A stretch of DNA of 64,000 nt from Chersky-265 sp035275285 (GCA_035275285.1 DATENA010000271.1:107656-171655), one strand, 5' to 3'. Shown: positions 35,059-43,999, numbered from the stretch's first letter. Numbers and translations are program-made. Notes: generated by a model not told the origin, from the sequence alone.

Positions 35059-36477
35059 CTAAAAACCGTCGTTCTCGGGGCCGCGGCCGGAATAGTTCAT
35101 GAAGGACGCGTAGTCGGAAACGAAGGTGAGAAGTGCATCTCCAATCGGTCCGTTTCTTTGTTTAGCTAAAATTATTTTGGCTTTCCCTTTTTCTGCCTCT
35201 TTATTATAAACTTCTTCACGATAAATAAACATTACAAGATCAGCGTCTTGTTCAATCGCACCTGATTCACGAAGATCTGAAAGCTTTGGCTCACCCTCGC
35301 CACCCCTTTGTTCCACAGCACGGCTTAACTGAGATAAAGCAATAACAGGAATTTCCAACTCTTTAGCCAGTCCTTTTAATCCGCGAGAAATCTGAGAAAT
35401 TTCTTGCTGTCGATTCTCAACCCGTCCTACACCTTGCATCAGCTGAAGATAATCTACCATAACCAAATCAAGACCCTGAGTAGCCTTTAATTTTCGACAT
35501 TTTGACCGCAATTCCAAAATATTTAGTGACGCATGATCATCAATAAAAACTTTTGACTCACTAATTGGTCCAACTGCGACAGATAATTTTGGATAGTCTC
35601 TCCTTGGAAGCTTCCCAGAACGCAACAATTGCATATTAATTTGAGCTTGACGACACAGCACTCTCTGTACTAGTTGCTCCCTTCCCATTTCAAGTGAAAA
35701 GAATGCAACAGTTTTTTTGTGATCAATTGCAGCATTCGCTAAAATAGAGAGCGCAAGAGCCGTTTTGCCCATTGCTGGACGTCCCGCAAGAATAATCAAA
35801 TCGGTCTTTTGAAATCCCCCCGTTAATAAATCAAAATCCTTAAATCCCGAAGGTACACCCGTCAACTCATCCTTTGAATAAGACTCAATAACTTTGAATG
35901 TCTCAGAAAGGACATGCTTAATTGGAAGGAGGCCGCCTTTTACGGTCAGGTCACTGATTGCAAAGATTTCACCTTCTGCTTCGTCAAGGATTTCAGCTGG
36001 TTCTTGCGATGGATCGTATGCGTTCTCCAATATTTTCGTTGCCGAACCGATTAATTTCCTTAGTAAAGATTTTTCTTTTATAATGTTGCAATGGGCTTCA
36101 ACATTTGCTGATGAAACAACTTCGGAAGAAATCTCTAGGAGATAGACATCCCCTCCCGCAATATCAAATTGTTGATTTTTTTTTAATGCTTCAGATACAG
36201 TGATTATATCAACCGGGTCGTTTTTTTCGAATAGACTAAAAACAGCGTTGAATATTGCTTTGTGTTTCTCATGGTAAAAATCATCTGGACGAAGTATCTC
36301 CAGGGCATTTCCAACAGCTTCACTGTCTAATAGCAGTGCACCTATTACATGCTTCTCTACCTCAACTGCCTGTGGAGGCAATCGAAAAGTTGGAGAGGTA
36401 CGAATGTTGACGTCCCTTCGTCGGGCTTCAGGCTTTTGGGAATTTCCACCAACAAACTCGGACTCAATTGGATTCAT
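35059..36477 (-). CDS. dnaB: Replicative DNA helicase DnaB, AT-rich
   Basis: DnaB is the hexameric fork helicase. The 472-residue protein (start ATG at 36477, with GGAGGG 8 nt upstream, overlapping the udg TGA) has an N-terminal domain (about 30-140), a linker, and a RecA-like domain with Walker A GRPAMGKTA, FFSLEMG, VDYLQLMQG and KQRNGPIGD. No intein or frameshift is seen. Four hand-counted 60-base lines across the gene hold 88 of 240 G/C (37%), while lines in mlaE and udg are 63% and 67%. The 3'-most 75 bases return to high GC. This suggests horizontal replacement; see findings. Confidence 0.95.
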   Translation of the reverse strand: MNPIESEFVGGNSQKPEARRRDVNIRTSPTFRLPPQAVEVEKHVIGALLLDSEAVGNALEILRPDDFYHEKHKAIFNAVFSLFEKNDPVDIITVSEALKKNQQFDIAGGDVYLLEISSEVVSSANVEAHCNIIKEKSLLRKLIGSATKILENAYDPSQEPAEILDEAEGEIFAISDLTVKGGLLPIKHVLSETFKVIESYSKDELTGVPSGFKDFDLLTGGFQKTDLIILAGRPAMGKTALALSILANAAIDHKKTVAFFSLEMGREQLVQRVLCRQAQINMQLLRSGKLPRRDYPKLSVAVGPISESKVFIDDHASLNILELRSKCRKLKATQGLDLVMVDYLQLMQGVGRVENRQQEISQISRGLKGLAKELEIPVIALSQLSRAVEQRGGEGEPKLSDLRESGAIEQDADLVMFIYREEVYNKEAEKGKAKIILAKQRNGPIGDALLTFVSDYASFMNYSGRGPENDGF

Positions 36478-37394
36478 GTTAGTGTTCCCTCCGCCATGCG
36501 CCGTTGCAGCCATTGCAGGTCCTCCCAGGCCTTGCGCTTGAGCTCCTCCTTGCGGATCAGGTCCCGTGGGTGGTGGGTGACGAAGAATTCCCGGCCTTCC
36601 ATGCGATGGGTCTCCTGGCGCAATTCATCCAAAGTCTTGCCGGTCTTGAGCACCGCCTGGGCGCATTCCTGGCCCAGCAACAGCACCTTGGGGACCTGGG
36701 CCAGTCCCAGCTCGATGTGCAGCAGCGGGACGATGCGGGCCAGTTCCCGGCGGCTCCAGGCCTTGCCCGCCACCCGCACCTTGACCAGGTTGCCCAGGTA
36801 CAGGCCCCCGAGATCCAGGCGGATGGCGCGCATCATCTTTTCCAGCAGCGCGCCGGCTTCGCCTCCGAACGCCTTGCCTTCGGCGGCCTCCGCGTCCCCG
36901 GGCTCGAACCCGATCAGGGCCAAGGGCGCTTTGGCCGGGCCGGCGCTGCGTATCACCTGGGATACGGGTAACGCGGTGGTTTCTGCGCCGGCCGCGGGAG
37001 CCTCCCCGAGCAGCAGGCGGGGTCGCTTTTCCAGGTACTCCCAGAAGTCTCCCAAGCCCGGGAAAAACGGCATGTTATGGGCTTCCGTTCCGCGTCCGGC
37101 GGAGCCGCCGAAGGCATCGGATGGGACGGAATCGGCCGCCTTGGGATTCGCGGCCCGTTCCAGCGCCTTGGCCAGGGACTCGAAAAGCCCCGGAGCCGCC
37201 GCTTCGCCAGGGGACGGCATGGCCGCCTTTTGGGCGGGCTTTCCGTCCCCGGGCGCCCCCCGGGGATTCGCCGCTTGCGGACCGGCGGCCCGGGCGGCTT
37301 TGCGGACCAGGGGATGGGGGAGGATGACGTCCTCCGTTCCCATGTCGGATTGCCAATCGAGATACGCTTTCAGAAGCGCCGCGGTAGCCATCAT
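36474..37394 (-). CDS. Uracil-DNA glycosylase superfamily protein, divergent
   Basis: About 306 residues, starting at the ATG overlapping the coaBC TGA (ATGA). The C-terminal 180 residues follow the family 4/5 uracil-DNA glycosylase plan: ALIGFEPGDAEAAEGKAFGGEAGALLEKMM corresponds to the GEAPGxxED...GxPFxGxxGxLL block, and FVTHHPRDLIR corresponds to the HPS/HPxxLL motif. The four iron-sulfur-type cysteines of family 4 are not seen. The first 130 residues are a low-complexity spacer. Catalytic activity is uncertain because the water-activating residues differ. Confidence 0.7.
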   Translation of the reverse strand: MMATAALLKAYLDWQSDMGTEDVILPHPLVRKAARAAGPQAANPRGAPGDGKPAQKAAMPSPGEAAAPGLFESLAKALERAANPKAADSVPSDAFGGSAGRGTEAHNMPFFPGLGDFWEYLEKRPRLLLGEAPAAGAETTALPVSQVIRSAGPAKAPLALIGFEPGDAEAAEGKAFGGEAGALLEKMMRAIRLDLGGLYLGNLVKVRVAGKAWSRRELARIVPLLHIELGLAQVPKVLLLGQECAQAVLKTGKTLDELRQETHRMEGREFFVTHHPRDLIRKEELKRKAWEDLQWLQRRMAEGTLT

Positions 37395-38659
37395 CCGGCC
37401 CGGGATTTCTTGGCCGGGTCCGGCGCTTGCGCCGTTTCCGCGGATTCCGTCAGCAGAGCCTGGACTTCCGCGGCCACCGTGTTCGCCAATTGATCCTTGT
37501 CCCAATCCTGCAGCGAGGCGGACGCGGCCTGGGGCCGACGGCTCAGCACTCCGGCCAGCACGACGTCCCTGCCGAAGCCGGTGTCGTCGGCGACGGGGTT
37601 GTTCACCACCATGACGTCGCAATGGCGCTCTTTCATCTTGGCTTCCGCCTGGGCCAGGGCATCGGCGGTTTCCAGGGCGAAGCCCACGAGAATCTGCCCC
37701 TTGGATTTCCTTTTCCCAAGCTCCAGCAGGATGTTCGGGAAAGGCTGCAACTCGATCTTTTCCACCGACTTGGAGGCTTTCCGCTTCCCCCTGAAAGTCT
37801 GGGAAGGCACGAAGTCCGCGATGGCGGCGGCCATGATGACCACGTCCGCGGCGCCTTGCCGGCCCAGCATTTCCTTCTGGAACCCGGCGGAGGTTTCCAC
37901 GCGGGTCACGGCGAAGCCGGGAGTGATGGGTTCGTCCGCATGGCCCGCCACCACGTGCACGTCGGCGCCGGAGAGCGTGAAGGCACGGGCCAGCGCCAGC
38001 CCGGTCTTGCCGCTGCTGCGGTTGGAGATGAAGCGGACATCGTCCCATTTCTCGCGGGTATGCCCCAGGCTGATGAGGACCTTCTTCCCCGCCAGGGCCG
38101 GATAGGGGGCCGCCAAGGCGCGATGGGTATTGAGGTAGGCGATGATCTGGGCCACGTCCAGGAGCTTTCCGTAGCCGATCTCGCCGCAGGCCAGGACGCC
38201 CTCCCCCGTGGGCAGGAGGATGTCGCCCTTGGCCTGCAGGGTGGCCAGGTTGCGCCGTACCGCGGGCGCGTCCAGCATCACCGAGTTCATGGCCGGGGCG
38301 ATGTACGCGTGGCGTTCATAGACCAGGTAGAGAAGGGAGAGCAGGGAACCGGTCAGGCCATGGGCGAACTCGGCGATGGTGTGGGCCGTGCAAGGGGCCA
38401 CCAGGTAAACGTCCGCCCAGCGCGCCAGGTCGATGTGATCCATGGCGCCGGATTCGACCCCGGACCAGCCGTCCACCGGCACCCGGTATCCCGTCAGGGC
38501 CGCGAAGGTGTTCGGATGCACCAGCTTGGCGGCGCTGGCCGTCATGATCACGCGGACATGCGCCCCTTCATCCTTGAGGCGCTGCACCAAGTCGCAGGCC
38601 TTATAGGCCGAAATGCTCCCGGTCACTCCCAGCAGTACGTTCTTGTCCTTCAGACCCAT
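37391..38659 (-). CDS. coaBC: Phosphopantothenoylcysteine decarboxylase/synthetase (CoaBC)
   Basis: The 422-residue protein carries out two steps of coenzyme A synthesis. The N-terminal CoaC part has GVTGSISAYKA, the active His block, and APAMNSVM with the redox Cys in GVLACGEIGYGKL. The CoaB part begins near residue 195 with VLISLGHTREKWDDVRFISNRSSGKTG and contains AAIADFVP and FALETADA. The stop TGA overlaps the udg start. It heads a five-gene coupled chain that runs coaBC, udg, dnaB, mlaE, mlaF. Confidence 0.96.
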   Translation of the reverse strand: MGLKDKNVLLGVTGSISAYKACDLVQRLKDEGAHVRVIMTASAAKLVHPNTFAALTGYRVPVDGWSGVESGAMDHIDLARWADVYLVAPCTAHTIAEFAHGLTGSLLSLLYLVYERHAYIAPAMNSVMLDAPAVRRNLATLQAKGDILLPTGEGVLACGEIGYGKLLDVAQIIAYLNTHRALAAPYPALAGKKVLISLGHTREKWDDVRFISNRSSGKTGLALARAFTLSGADVHVVAGHADEPITPGFAVTRVETSAGFQKEMLGRQGAADVVIMAAAIADFVPSQTFRGKRKASKSVEKIELQPFPNILLELGKRKSKGQILVGFALETADALAQAEAKMKERHCDVMVVNNPVADDTGFGRDVVLAGVLSRRPQAASASLQDWDKDQLANTVAAEVQALLTESAETAQAPDPAKKSRAG

Positions 38660-38712
38660 GCTCCAACCTCAGCGCAGGCCGGCATTGCCGCCCGCGGCCC
38701 CAAAAATAAAAA

Positions 38713-38733
38713 ACGGAAGCCCCAGGCTTCCGT
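38713..38733 (-). terminator. Rho-independent terminator of rpoZ
   Basis: A 9-bp stem (38713-38721 with 38725-38733) with a 3-nt loop is followed on the minus strand by TTTTTTATTTTTG. It lies just beyond the rpoZ stop at 38782 and before coaBC. Confidence 0.9.
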
Positions 38734-38781
38734 CCCGGGAAGCGCCGCTTCCCCAACTATGATGGCATTCAGAACAGGGCT

Positions 38782-38994
38782 TTAGCTTGCTTCCGCTTCC
38801 TTGATGATCTCGAGTTTGCCGTCCTTGAACTTCTGGATGGCGATGGTGGTGGGTTTTTCAGCCAGTTTGATGAATCCGAGATTGGCCTGTTCATTGATGA
38901 AACGGGCCTCCTGCGAAGACATGATCACCGATTTGAAAGGCGAAATATCCTTGCTGTAGCAGGTTTCCAGGGAAAGATGCTGGTTCTTCGACAT
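38782..38994 (-). CDS. rpoZ: RNA polymerase omega subunit, short form
   Basis: The 70-residue protein begins at the ATG at 38994 with GGAG 6 nt upstream. Its middle and end (SSQEARFINEQANLG, EKPTTIAIQKFKDGKLEIIKE) align with the omega signature (ARxxN and KPxxIAxxExxxGKI). It is short and resembles FCB-type omega proteins. Omega supports RNA polymerase assembly. The gene lies between tRNA-Ser and its own terminator. Confidence 0.75.
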   Translation of the reverse strand: MSKNQHLSLETCYSKDISPFKSVIMSSQEARFINEQANLGFIKLAEKPTTIAIQKFKDGKLEIIKEAEAS

Positions 38995-39034
38995 GGCTGG
39001 CTCCACACTCGCCCCATGTAGGGGCTTTATAAGA

Positions 39035-39124
39035 TGGCAGAGAGTGGGGGATTCGAACCCCCGTGGCCTGTTAGGGCCAACATGCTTTCCAAGCATGTAC
39101 CTTAAACCGCTCGGACAACTCTCT
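39035..39124 (-). tRNA. tRNA-Ser (GGA anticodon)
   Basis: The minus strand folds into a class II tRNA with an acceptor stem (AGAGAGT against ACTCTCT), discriminator G, encoded CCA, a long variable arm, and a GGGGG/CCCCC T-stem with TTCGAATC. The anticodon GGA is at 39088-39090. Length 90 nt including CCA. Confidence 0.95.
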
Positions 39125-39131
39125 GGGTGCA

Positions 39132-39159
39132 AGTATAGGAAATAAGGCGAAAAAATCAA
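39132..39159 (-). promoter_or_regulatory. Promoter of tRNA-Ser
   Basis: TTGATT (39154-39159) and TATACT (39132-39137) are 16 bp apart on the minus strand. The start point falls at about 39125, directly at the mature tRNA 5' end, so little or no 5' trimming by RNase P may be needed. Confidence 0.7.
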
Positions 39160-39271
39160 GAATTAGGGCAGAAACTTTTGAAATATAGACACAACATACA
39201 CAACATATGTATTATGGGCCTATATTCTCCTAAGAAATCAGGGGCCAAAGCCGGCAAAGCGCATGTCTTGG

Positions 39272-41122
39272 TTACTCTCCCGTTCCGCGCCGAGCGGCGG
39301 GACCCGGAATTTGACTTTGGGCGCGGTTCAAGTCTTCGAGCGATGGTTCAGCTTCCCCATCGAAGTTCTGCAATTGATACAGTTTATGGTAAATGCCGCC
39401 CAGGCGCAGCAATTCCTGGTGGGTCCCTTGCTCGCGGATCCTTCCCTTGTGCATGACCAGGATCTTGGACGCTTTCCGGATGGTCGAGAGGCGGTGCGCC
39501 ACCACGATGGAGGTCATGTTGCGGAGGATCTTGTCCAAGGCCTCTTGCACCAGGGCTTCGGTGGCGGTGTCCACGGAAGAGGTGGCTTCGTCCAGGAGCA
39601 GGATCCTCGGCTCGTGGTACAAGGCCCGGGCGAAAGCCAGCAATTGCCTTTGGCCGGCGGACAGGTTCTCCCCGCGCTCCTTCAGCTTCGTCCCGTACCC
39701 GTCCGGCATGCGCAGGATGAAGTCATGGGCGTTCACGTAGCGGCACACTTCTTCCACCCGCGCCGGGTCGAAATCCGGGGACAAGGCCACGTTGAAGGCG
39801 ATGGATTCCGAAAAGAGGTATACGTCCTGGGAAATCAGGCTCACATGCTTGCGCAGGGCCGCTTCGGCATACTCCTCGATGGCGTGGCCGCCTATCAGGA
39901 TCCTGCCCGCATCGGGCAGGTAGAATTTGTTGCACAGGGAAATGGTCGTGCTTTTGCCGCTGCCGGTGGCTCCCACGATGGCCACGGATTCCCCCGGCTT
40001 CACCGCGAAGGAGACGTCGCACAGCACGGGCTTGCCTTCTTCGTACGCGAAGCTCACGCCCGAGAAAACGATTTCCGGGCGTTCCGGGAAGTCCGTGCGG
40101 GTGCCGGAGGGCAGGGAAGCCTTGGTATCGAACAGGGTGAAGACCCGCTCGGCCGCCGCCAGGGCGCTTTGCAAGGCGGTGATCTTGTCGCTCAGCTCCC
40201 GCAAAGGCCGGAAGAACAGGCCCGTATACCAGGAGAACGCGACCAGGGTGCCCAGGGACACGGAATCCCGGAAGAACAGGTACGCCCCCACGAAATACAG
40301 GAGCGCCAGGGAGATCTCCGTAAGCCCCGAAATGACGGGGAAGAACACCGAGTAATAGCGGACGTTCTTGAACCATTCGACCCGGGTGGTCCGGTTGATC
40401 TCGTCGAACTTGCGGACTTGCTCCCGGACCTTGCCGAAAATGCGCACGATGTGGATGCCGGCCAGGCTTTCCTGCATGGTCGAGTTCAGCTCCGCCAGCA
40501 GGCCGCGGATGTAGGTGTTGTTCTTGCGGACCTTCTCCCGGAAAATGGAGGTGGTGAGGATCATGAACGGGAGCACGGCCAGGGAGGCCAGCGCCAGCTT
40601 CCAATCGAGGAAGAACATGAACCCCACCGCGTAGGCGATCATGAGGATGGCGCCCAGCAGTTCGATCAGCCCTTCCGTGAACATGCTGCTGAGGGAATCG
40701 ATGTCGTTCCCCAGCCGCGTCATCAGCCGGCCGACCGGGGTGCGGTGGAAGAAGTCCATGCTGAAGCCCTGCAGGCGGGCGAAGATCCGCACGCGCAGTT
40801 GGTGGATGATGGAGAGGCCCAGCTTCTGGCTGGCCACGGCGCGCAGGTATTCCAGGGCCCCGGAAAGCAGCACCAGGGACACGAAGGCGATCATGAAAGG
40901 CGTGATGCCCTCCAGGTTGCGGGCCTTGATGGGACCGTCGATCATGTCCTTGAGGATGCGCGGCTGCAGCACCGGAAGGATTTCCGACGTGATCAGGAAG
41001 AAGAACGCGATGAACGCCGTGAGCTTGTGGCCCCTGGCCAGGGAAATGAGGCGCAGCCACAGGTTCCGGTCCAGGAACCGGGCCACCTTGTCTTCGCTGA
41101 GGTACTCCTTGCGCGGGGCCAT
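39272..41122 (-). CDS. ABC exporter, MsbA/MdlB-like half-transporter
   Basis: The 616-residue protein has six membrane helices (about 30-320) and an ATPase domain with Walker A GATGSGKST, signature LSAGQRQLLAFARAL, Walker B RILLLDEATSSVD and the H-switch VAHRLST. The non-standard signature and a second exporter gene upstream (41188-43083) indicate a heterodimer. Substrate unknown; lipid or drug export is typical. Its 5' side is separated from the partner by 65 bp containing a palindrome. Confidence 0.92.
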   Translation of the reverse strand: MAPRKEYLSEDKVARFLDRNLWLRLISLARGHKLTAFIAFFFLITSEILPVLQPRILKDMIDGPIKARNLEGITPFMIAFVSLVLLSGALEYLRAVASQKLGLSIIHQLRVRIFARLQGFSMDFFHRTPVGRLMTRLGNDIDSLSSMFTEGLIELLGAILMIAYAVGFMFFLDWKLALASLAVLPFMILTTSIFREKVRKNNTYIRGLLAELNSTMQESLAGIHIVRIFGKVREQVRKFDEINRTTRVEWFKNVRYYSVFFPVISGLTEISLALLYFVGAYLFFRDSVSLGTLVAFSWYTGLFFRPLRELSDKITALQSALAAAERVFTLFDTKASLPSGTRTDFPERPEIVFSGVSFAYEEGKPVLCDVSFAVKPGESVAIVGATGSGKSTTISLCNKFYLPDAGRILIGGHAIEEYAEAALRKHVSLISQDVYLFSESIAFNVALSPDFDPARVEEVCRYVNAHDFILRMPDGYGTKLKERGENLSAGQRQLLAFARALYHEPRILLLDEATSSVDTATEALVQEALDKILRNMTSIVVAHRLSTIRKASKILVMHKGRIREQGTHQELLRLGGIYHKLYQLQNFDGEAEPSLEDLNRAQSQIPGPAARRGTGE

Positions 41123-41151
41123 GCTAGTTCCCCACCAAGCAAGGAGCGTGG

Positions 41152-41169
41152 AGTTTGCGCCGGCAAACT
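41152..41169. repeat. Palindrome AGTTTGC-GCCG-GCAAACT
   Basis: A 7-bp inverted repeat with a 4-nt spacer lies between the two ABC transporter genes. It is followed by GAGCGACGAG. Its core and this tail also occur near 62364-62402. Confidence 0.75.
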
Positions 41170-41187
41170 ACTGAGCGACGAGCCATA

Positions 41188-42942
41188 CTAATCCAGCTCC
41201 AGGGCCGAACTCAGGCGTTGCTTTTCCCACACCGCGGCATACGCGCCGCCCAGGCGCAGCAGCTCGGCATGCGTTCCCTGCTCCAGGATTTTCCCGTCCG
41301 CCAGGAAAATGATGTTGTCGCAGCCCATCACCGCGGAATAGCGGTGGGACACGATCAGGACCGTGCGGCCTTCGAAGCGCTTGCGGAGCTGCTCCAGCAC
41401 CAAGGTCTCCGTTTCCGTGTCCAGGGCCGACAAGGTATCGTCCAGGCCCAGCACGGGGGAATTGGCCAGCAGCGCCCGCGCCAGGCCCACGCGCTGCCTT
41501 TGCCCGCCGCTCAGGTTGATGCCCTTTTCCCCGAGCATGGAATCGTAGCCTTGCGGGAACTGGCCCAGGTCGCGGGACAGGGCGGACCATTCGGCGGCTT
41601 CGTCCATGGAATGGATCGACAGGTCGCCCCGTCCCATGTCGATATTGTTGCGGATGCTGGTGGAGAACAGGAACCCGTCTTGCGGGGCATAGCTGAAATA
41701 ACGGATCCACCGGGAATCCGCAATGCCCTCCCGGGGCTTGCCGTTCATGAACAGGCTGCCCGGCGGGGGAGGGTAGATGCCGCACAGGACCTGCATCAAG
41801 GTGGTCTTGCCCGCCCCCGTGGGTCCCACGATCCCCAGGGACGAGCCCGCGGGGATGGCCAGGGAGATCCCGTCCAGCACGGCGCGGGGCGCGTGGGGCG
41901 CTTTGCCGTTCCCGCCCGGCGCGTCCTGCTTGGCGGCCTTGGGGGGCGATGCGTAGGCGAAGGAAAGGTTCTTCAATTCCAGCCCGCGCATGGGTTCCAG
42001 GGGCTTCCGCTCCGCTTCCGCCGCGGCATCGGGTTGCCCTTCCGGGTCCGCCGCCGGCTCCACCGCGAAGGATTTCCGCAACGCCGCCAAGCGATCGATG
42101 GAAACGTTCGCCCGCTGGATCATGCTGGCCACCCAGCCCAGGCCGATGAGGGGGAATTGCAGCCGCAGGATGTAAAGGATGGCCGCGGACAGGGTGCCCA
42201 GGCTTATCTCGTCCCGGATCACCATCCTGCCGCCCATCCAGGAGACCAGGACCAGGCCGATGGCGCCGAGCGCGCCGATGGCGGGCCAGATGACGGAATT
42301 GGAATAGGCCACTTTCAGGGAGGAATCCCTCAGGTCCCGGGACGTGCGCGCCAGCTTGGCGGAGAACTCCTCCTGCTTGCCGTAGGACTTGACCACCTGG
42401 ATGCCGGAGAGGGTGTCCTGCAGGAAGGAATTGAGGGAGGAAAGGTTCTTCTGGATCCCGCCGAACAGGCCATACATGCGCTTCAGGAAGAAGTTCGCCA
42501 GCAAGGGCATCATCAGGGAGGGGAGCAGCCCCAGCCACATCAGGTGCGGATTGAGTTTCCAGATGCAGAAGGTGGTATAGACCAGCAGGCAGCCCATGCG
42601 CGCCAAGTGCAATATCACCGGACCGGCCATGTCCCGGATGCGATCCAGATCGTTGGTGGCCCGGGACATGATGTCGCCGATGGAATGCTGATCGAAGAAC
42701 CGTTTCGGCTGGAGCATCAGGCCGGCGAACAGGTCCCGCCGCATTTCATATTCGATGGTGCGCGAGCCCCGGATCACCCAGAGCCGCTGGTAGTACAAGA
42801 GCAGGCCGCTGACCAGGGTGGAAGCCAGGATGGCGATCAAAGGCCAGGCCACGGCGGGGAAATCCTTGCCCGTCTGCAAGGTGTCCAGGATGACCTTGAC
42901 CATCCAGGGGGAGACCTGGTCCAGGCCCGTGGAGACCAGCAC
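41188..42942 (-). CDS. ABC exporter, second half-transporter; true start probably upstream
   Basis: At least 584 residues. The ATPase domain has Walker A GPTGAGKTT, signature LSGGQRQRVGLARAL, Walker B VLGLDDTLSALD (Asp replaces the catalytic Glu, so this site is probably degenerate), and VSHRYSAV. A GTG at 42942 starts inside the first membrane helix. The same frame upstream encodes RPYLARQKGYILAGWIF, the typical lead-in to that helix, so the protein surely begins near 43050-43085, yet no ATG, GTG or TTG is in frame there. ATC at 43081-43083 is one possibility. Pairs with the gene at 39272. Confidence 0.88.
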   Translation of the reverse strand: MLVSTGLDQVSPWMVKVILDTLQTGKDFPAVAWPLIAILASTLVSGLLLYYQRLWVIRGSRTIEYEMRRDLFAGLMLQPKRFFDQHSIGDIMSRATNDLDRIRDMAGPVILHLARMGCLLVYTTFCIWKLNPHLMWLGLLPSLMMPLLANFFLKRMYGLFGGIQKNLSSLNSFLQDTLSGIQVVKSYGKQEEFSAKLARTSRDLRDSSLKVAYSNSVIWPAIGALGAIGLVLVSWMGGRMVIRDEISLGTLSAAILYILRLQFPLIGLGWVASMIQRANVSIDRLAALRKSFAVEPAADPEGQPDAAAEAERKPLEPMRGLELKNLSFAYASPPKAAKQDAPGGNGKAPHAPRAVLDGISLAIPAGSSLGIVGPTGAGKTTLMQVLCGIYPPPPGSLFMNGKPREGIADSRWIRYFSYAPQDGFLFSTSIRNNIDMGRGDLSIHSMDEAAEWSALSRDLGQFPQGYDSMLGEKGINLSGGQRQRVGLARALLANSPVLGLDDTLSALDTETETLVLEQLRKRFEGRTVLIVSHRYSAVMGCDNIIFLADGKILEQGTHAELLRLGGAYAAVWEKQRLSSALELD

Positions 42943-43260
42943 GAAGATCCACCCGGCCAGGATGTACCCCTTCTGCCGAGCCAGATAAGGCCGCAGGAAC
43001 GCGAACCGCGCCCTGGCTTTGGATTCCCCGGAAGGGATCGAAGCCGGCTTGGGCTGGGAGGGAGTTTGGGAATCAGTGGCGATGGGATGGCCTCGTATCG
43101 GTCCGAGGCGGAGAGGCTTCCCCCCTGATGGATGCGCTCCCGGAGAGCGTACCCAAAACCTGGCCCAGGGGAAAAGTTCGTAAAGAATGGTTGGCCTGGA
43201 AAGAGGGAGGCAAGAAGAAGCCGACCCGGTTTCCGGACGGTAACGGCCGAGGCCGCTCCC

Positions 43261-43431
43261 CTACTTGAAAATGTGCTTATCCATCCAGAAGGACGAGACA
43301 TCCCGATGGATCTCGAGGGCGATCTGGAGATTGATAAGATCATCCTTCGTGATCGCGAAATCCCTATCCGGGCGACCTTTCAGGAAAGGGATCTTGTCCT
43401 TAATGGCTTCGTGACGCGAGGCGTGCTTCAT
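43261..43431 (-). CDS. Small ORF, 56 residues, unknown
   Basis: ATG at 43431 to TAG at 43261. An AAGGAG ribosome-binding site lies about 10 nt upstream. The protein is charged and helical (HEAIKDKIPFLKGRPDRDF, DDLINLQIALEIHRDV, ending DKHIFK). No family is recognised. The rest of the 43432-43873 gap has no convincing gene; frames there do not look protein-like. Confidence 0.5.
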   Translation of the reverse strand: MKHASRHEAIKDKIPFLKGRPDRDFAITKDDLINLQIALEIHRDVSSFWMDKHIFK

Positions 43432-43873
43432 AAATCACCCACTCCTTCATCTCCAGGCCCGATTCCATTGAGTGCGGGTGCGAGTTCGAGATCGAATCTG
43501 CAGCCACCCCTGGACACCATCTCAGCGGGTCGACCTGTCCTTAATCTACTCGGTATTCTTGTGAAAATCTTTAACATTTGTTGGATATTTTTTGGCCTTT
43601 TGAGACCCTGATCCATTGTCCATCTTTTCCATCCCCGATGCCACAACTGATGGAGGCTGCGGCAACTATTGACGATCATAAGACCCGGGCGGCTTAAACC
43701 GCAAGGCGTCGCGGACGCAAGGCGTTCGGCGATATATCCACGAACCGATCGCCGGGAACGCCGAGTCCGGGGAATCCGGCCTTCGCCGCAAGACTTTTCG
43801 AAGCGCCGATTTCTACAAGGCGGTTCCGAACCATTGACCCATACCGGAAAGATTTTTAAGATTTTGGAACCGG

Positions 43874-43947
43874 TGGGATGTCGTCCAATGGCAGGACTCC
43901 AGATTCTGGATCTGGTTATCGAGGTTCGAATCCTTGCATCCCAACCA
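43874..43947 (+). tRNA. tRNA-Gln (CTG anticodon)
   Basis: A full cloverleaf is seen: acceptor TGGGATG with CATCCCA, D-arm GTCC/GGAC, anticodon stem CCAGA/TCTGG with loop TTCTGGA (anticodon CTG), T-stem CGAGG/CCTTG with TTCGAAT, discriminator A and encoded CCA. Confidence 0.95.
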
Positions 43948-43999
43948 ACCCTTTCGGGCTGAATAACCCCCTGGTGGGTTACGGACTTCGATGAAACGT

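Noticed and set aside
35059..36477. Intein or phage insertion inside dnaB
   Set aside because: All helicase motifs are contiguous and no intein splice motifs are present, so the odd composition is not due to an insertion.
39185..39216. TGTTGTGTATG-like sequence resembling the RHH operator sites
   Set aside because: Only partial similarity to the sites at 48690 and 48731, with no linked regulator; too weak to list.
43132..43611. 159-codon plus-strand frame after the ABC exporter
   Set aside because: Composition is not protein-like and it is antisense to the better-supported 56-residue ORF and to the exporter's upstream coding region.
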